Shown one piece after another: positions 62,444 to 64,000 of a stretch of DNA of 64,000 bases (position 1 is the first letter of the stretch; every line of letters begins with the position of its first letter). The notes under the pieces were generated by a model. That model was not told where the DNA came from and did no database searches. It saw only the letters and a program-made list of their open reading frames with translations. This DNA is from Candidatus Eremiobacterota bacterium. GTDB lineage: Bacteria; Vulcanimicrobiota; CADAWZ01; Ess09-12. Both the position numbers and the translations under genes were made by a program. Where the stretch lies: positions 1 through 64,000 of the forward strand of contig JAVHLM010000030.1 in assembly GCA_031082125.1 (NCBI GenBank), given 5' to 3'.

Positions 62444-64000
62444 AGTATTTTCACCACATCATCGGGTTCTTCATAATAATTCAGGCCGTACTCCTGAGAA
62501 TATAAAGAATCTTTCAGAAGCCAATTACCCAGATATTCTTCAGCAATCTCGCCAGGTTCGAATCCTGTTTTCGCATATAAGCTTATGGATATTCTTGCTA
62601 TCCTTCCTGCAAGTGCCCGCCAAGCCTCTCTTCGCTTCCACCTATCCTTTTCCTCATTAGCGTGTTTCATTGCTTCTCTTAGATCGGGATCCAACTTGAT
62701 GACAATGAATTCATATTTCTCATTCTCCAAACCCCGTAGAAGAGTTTTCACCGATTCACTATCCCTCATTTTTGCGAATTTCTCAAGGTAGCTATTTCCA
62801 GTATCTTTCTTTCTTGTCAACTGTTCAAAATATTGCTCAGAAAAGGTCAGGATGTCTTTCTCTTCAATATCTGTCATCCCTTCAAGCACATGCCAAGTCA
62901 CCTGTAAATGCACTTCATCATAGATCATTTCCGAATAGCGTTTTCCTTTTTGATTTATCAGATCCACTATCTCCACCAATGCTTGTTCCGGAAATCTTTC
63001 ATTTCTGTTACATCGCCCTGCAATCTGAATAATATTGTCTAATGGAGCAAAATCACGAATGACATGATCCATGTCAATGTCCACCCCAGCCTCTATGCAT
63101 TGTGTTGATACCACGATGCAAGGTTTCCCTTGCTTAATAATCCCAATTTTTTCCAGTCTGTCCATAGGGGTCACATCAGCACTGAGAAACAATAGAGGTA
63201 TATGGGAATATTCATCAGGCCAATTCTGCAAGAGACTATCACGAATAAAACGTGCGCTGCTTCTCGTATTGAGAGTGATAAGGATTCTCTTGCCCTCGCG
63301 CAGCCATGTGCATCTCTCTGAAAGAAGCTCCTTTGCAAAGTCGCAGATCCTTTGTTTCTTTTCTTGGCGGAACCGCAATCTGTAACGGTTACACTTTTCG
63401 AAATATTTCTTATAATTTTTAATAAGTGGCATGGCATCTTGTATAATTGAAGGGAGAGTCGCAGACATTAACAAAAGGCTGGTATTTCCTTGATTCATCA
63501 GTACCTTCATTATTTCTTCAAGGGGCTTCCAGAGTCTGCATGGAAGTGATTGGACTTCGTCCATTACAATCAATGCATCGCACAGATTATGAAAACGCAT
63601 CTGATATCGGGCTTTAGGATCAATAAGAGTCAACAGAAACTGATCATAGGTGGTGATTACCAATTCTGATCGCCATGTATCGATAAAGAAATGCTCTGTC
63701 TCTCCTTCTAGCCCAGCGCCATATTTTCTGTCTGATAATGAATGGCTTCCAAGCAGCCACGTCCCATCTTCACTTTCGCCGGAATTCCGGAGAAGTTCCT
63801 TATATTCTCTTATCGTTTGGTCGATTATAGAGAGAAAGGGCAAGACAATAATTGCTTTGGGGATTACTCCATTTGAATTGAATTTTTCGCGAAGCCTTAA
63901 AAGCCAGGTTGCAGAGAGAAGGGTTTTGCCTGTTCCTGTTGGTGCCGTAAGACTGAAAATCCCGTTTGTCTGGATTTTATCAATTGTCGATACCATCTCA
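62440..64000 (-). CDS. cas3: CRISPR-associated helicase Cas3 (partial, truncated by window edge)
   Basis: About 520 residues visible; the frame is open to position 64000, so the N-terminus (and any HD nuclease domain) lies outside. Helicase motifs in order: Walker A TAPTGTGKT (about 17-25), DEVQ box in VMDEVQSL, SATLPS (motif III), VVSTQCIEAGVDIDMD and QIAGRCNRNE (motif VI). This is the Cas3 unwinding ATPase recruited by Cascade. The ATG at 63996 is probably internal. Base composition is clearly more AT-rich than the 3-56 kb part. Confidence 0.93.
   Translation of the reverse strand, partial: EMVSTIDKIQTNGIFSLTAPTGTGKTLLSATWLLRLREKFNSNGVIPKAIIVLPFLSIIDQTIREYKELLRNSGESEDGTWLLGSHSLSDRKYGAGLEGETEHFFIDTWRSELVITTYDQFLLTLIDPKARYQMRFHNLCDALIVMDEVQSLPCRLWKPLEEIMKVLMNQGNTSLLLMSATLPSIIQDAMPLIKNYKKYFEKCNRYRLRFRQEKKQRICDFAKELLSERCTWLREGKRILITLNTRSSARFIRDSLLQNWPDEYSHIPLLFLSADVTPMDRLEKIGIIKQGKPCIVVSTQCIEAGVDIDMDHVIRDFAPLDNIIQIAGRCNRNERFPEQALVEIVDLINQKGKRYSEMIYDEVHLQVTWHVLEGMTDIEEKDILTFSEQYFEQLTRKKDTGNSYLEKFAKMRDSESVKTLLRGLENEKYEFIVIKLDPDLREAMKHANEEKDRWKRREAWRALAGRIARISISLYAKTGFEPGEIAEEYLGNWLLKDSLYSQEYGLNYYEEPDDVVKIL

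Noticed and set aside
62548-62575. T-loop-like string GGTTCGAATCC suggestive of a tRNA
   Set aside because: It lies inside the cas3 coding frame and no acceptor stem, D-loop or anticodon arm fits around it.

Overview
The window looks like a chromosomal segment from a large-genome, GC-rich bacterium of a poorly characterised lineage. About 59 kb is GC-rich and carries many lipoproteins with a GCG- or GCS-type lipobox, Hanks-type Ser/Thr kinases, HisKA_2-type sensor kinases, PQQ-like beta-propellers, long tandem carboxypeptidase-regulatory-like arrays and an S-layer-homology protein. This mix fits free-living candidate-phylum bacteria such as Eremiobacterota/Xenobia or Riflebacteria, but that placement is inference. 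No rRNA or tRNA gene was seen.

Layout. 1-3500: remnants (a 54-codon ORF, a 29-aa micro-lipoprotein, a broken ogt fragment), a small conserved-looking protein and a glycoside-hydrolase-like lipoprotein. 3.5-9.6 kb: membrane protein plus Ser/Thr kinase, ICMT-like methyltransferase, MFS fragment, GAF histidine kinase and secreted proteins. 9.8-15 kb: ferredoxin-nitroreductase fusion, a second glycoside-hydrolase lipoprotein and a beta-propeller lipoprotein. 15-19.1 kb: kinase-TPR protein and triple-PAS histidine kinase. 19.5-21.3 kb: Met-rich EF-hand gene with a C7 frameshift, followed by a zinc-ribbon protein whose Shine-Dalgarno (SD) sequence is separated from its ATG by a strong hairpin. 21.4-31.4 kb: alpha/beta hydrolase, two PQQ-propeller paralogues, a 13-repeat lipoprotein and a phosphate transporter with its DUF47 partner. 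31.4-37.5 kb: third glycoside-hydrolase-like lipoprotein, agmatine-deiminase-like protein and metallophosphoesterase lipoprotein. 37.5-46.5 kb: a run of six minus-strand genes (metzincin, membrane-anchored protein, SLH protein, ankyrin protein, methyltransferase, M48 peptidase). 46.7-56.6 kb: TPR protein, a giant 1844-residue fusion (YidD, two PLD motifs, radical-SAM-like, nucleoside-phosphorylase-like) and an HNH protein.

57-64 kb is a class 1 type I CRISPR-Cas locus, visibly more AT-rich than the rest: a 27-repeat array (56981-58897), a leader, then on the minus strand cas3 (cut by the window edge), cas6, an MNT/HEPN toxin-antitoxin pair, cas1, cas2 and cas4. The repeat ends in ATTGAAAC on the minus strand, so array and cas genes read in the same direction. 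Effector genes cas5, cas7 and cas8 are not visible and probably lie beyond 64000.

Two signals run across the window. One is a recurrent extended -10 element, TG-N-TATNAT, 40-100 nt upstream of many start codons. The other is a dispersed intergenic GGGGACAGACTCC-like element. The most unusual items are the YidD-PLD-radical SAM-phosphorylase fusion and the HEPN/MNT module inside the cas operon.
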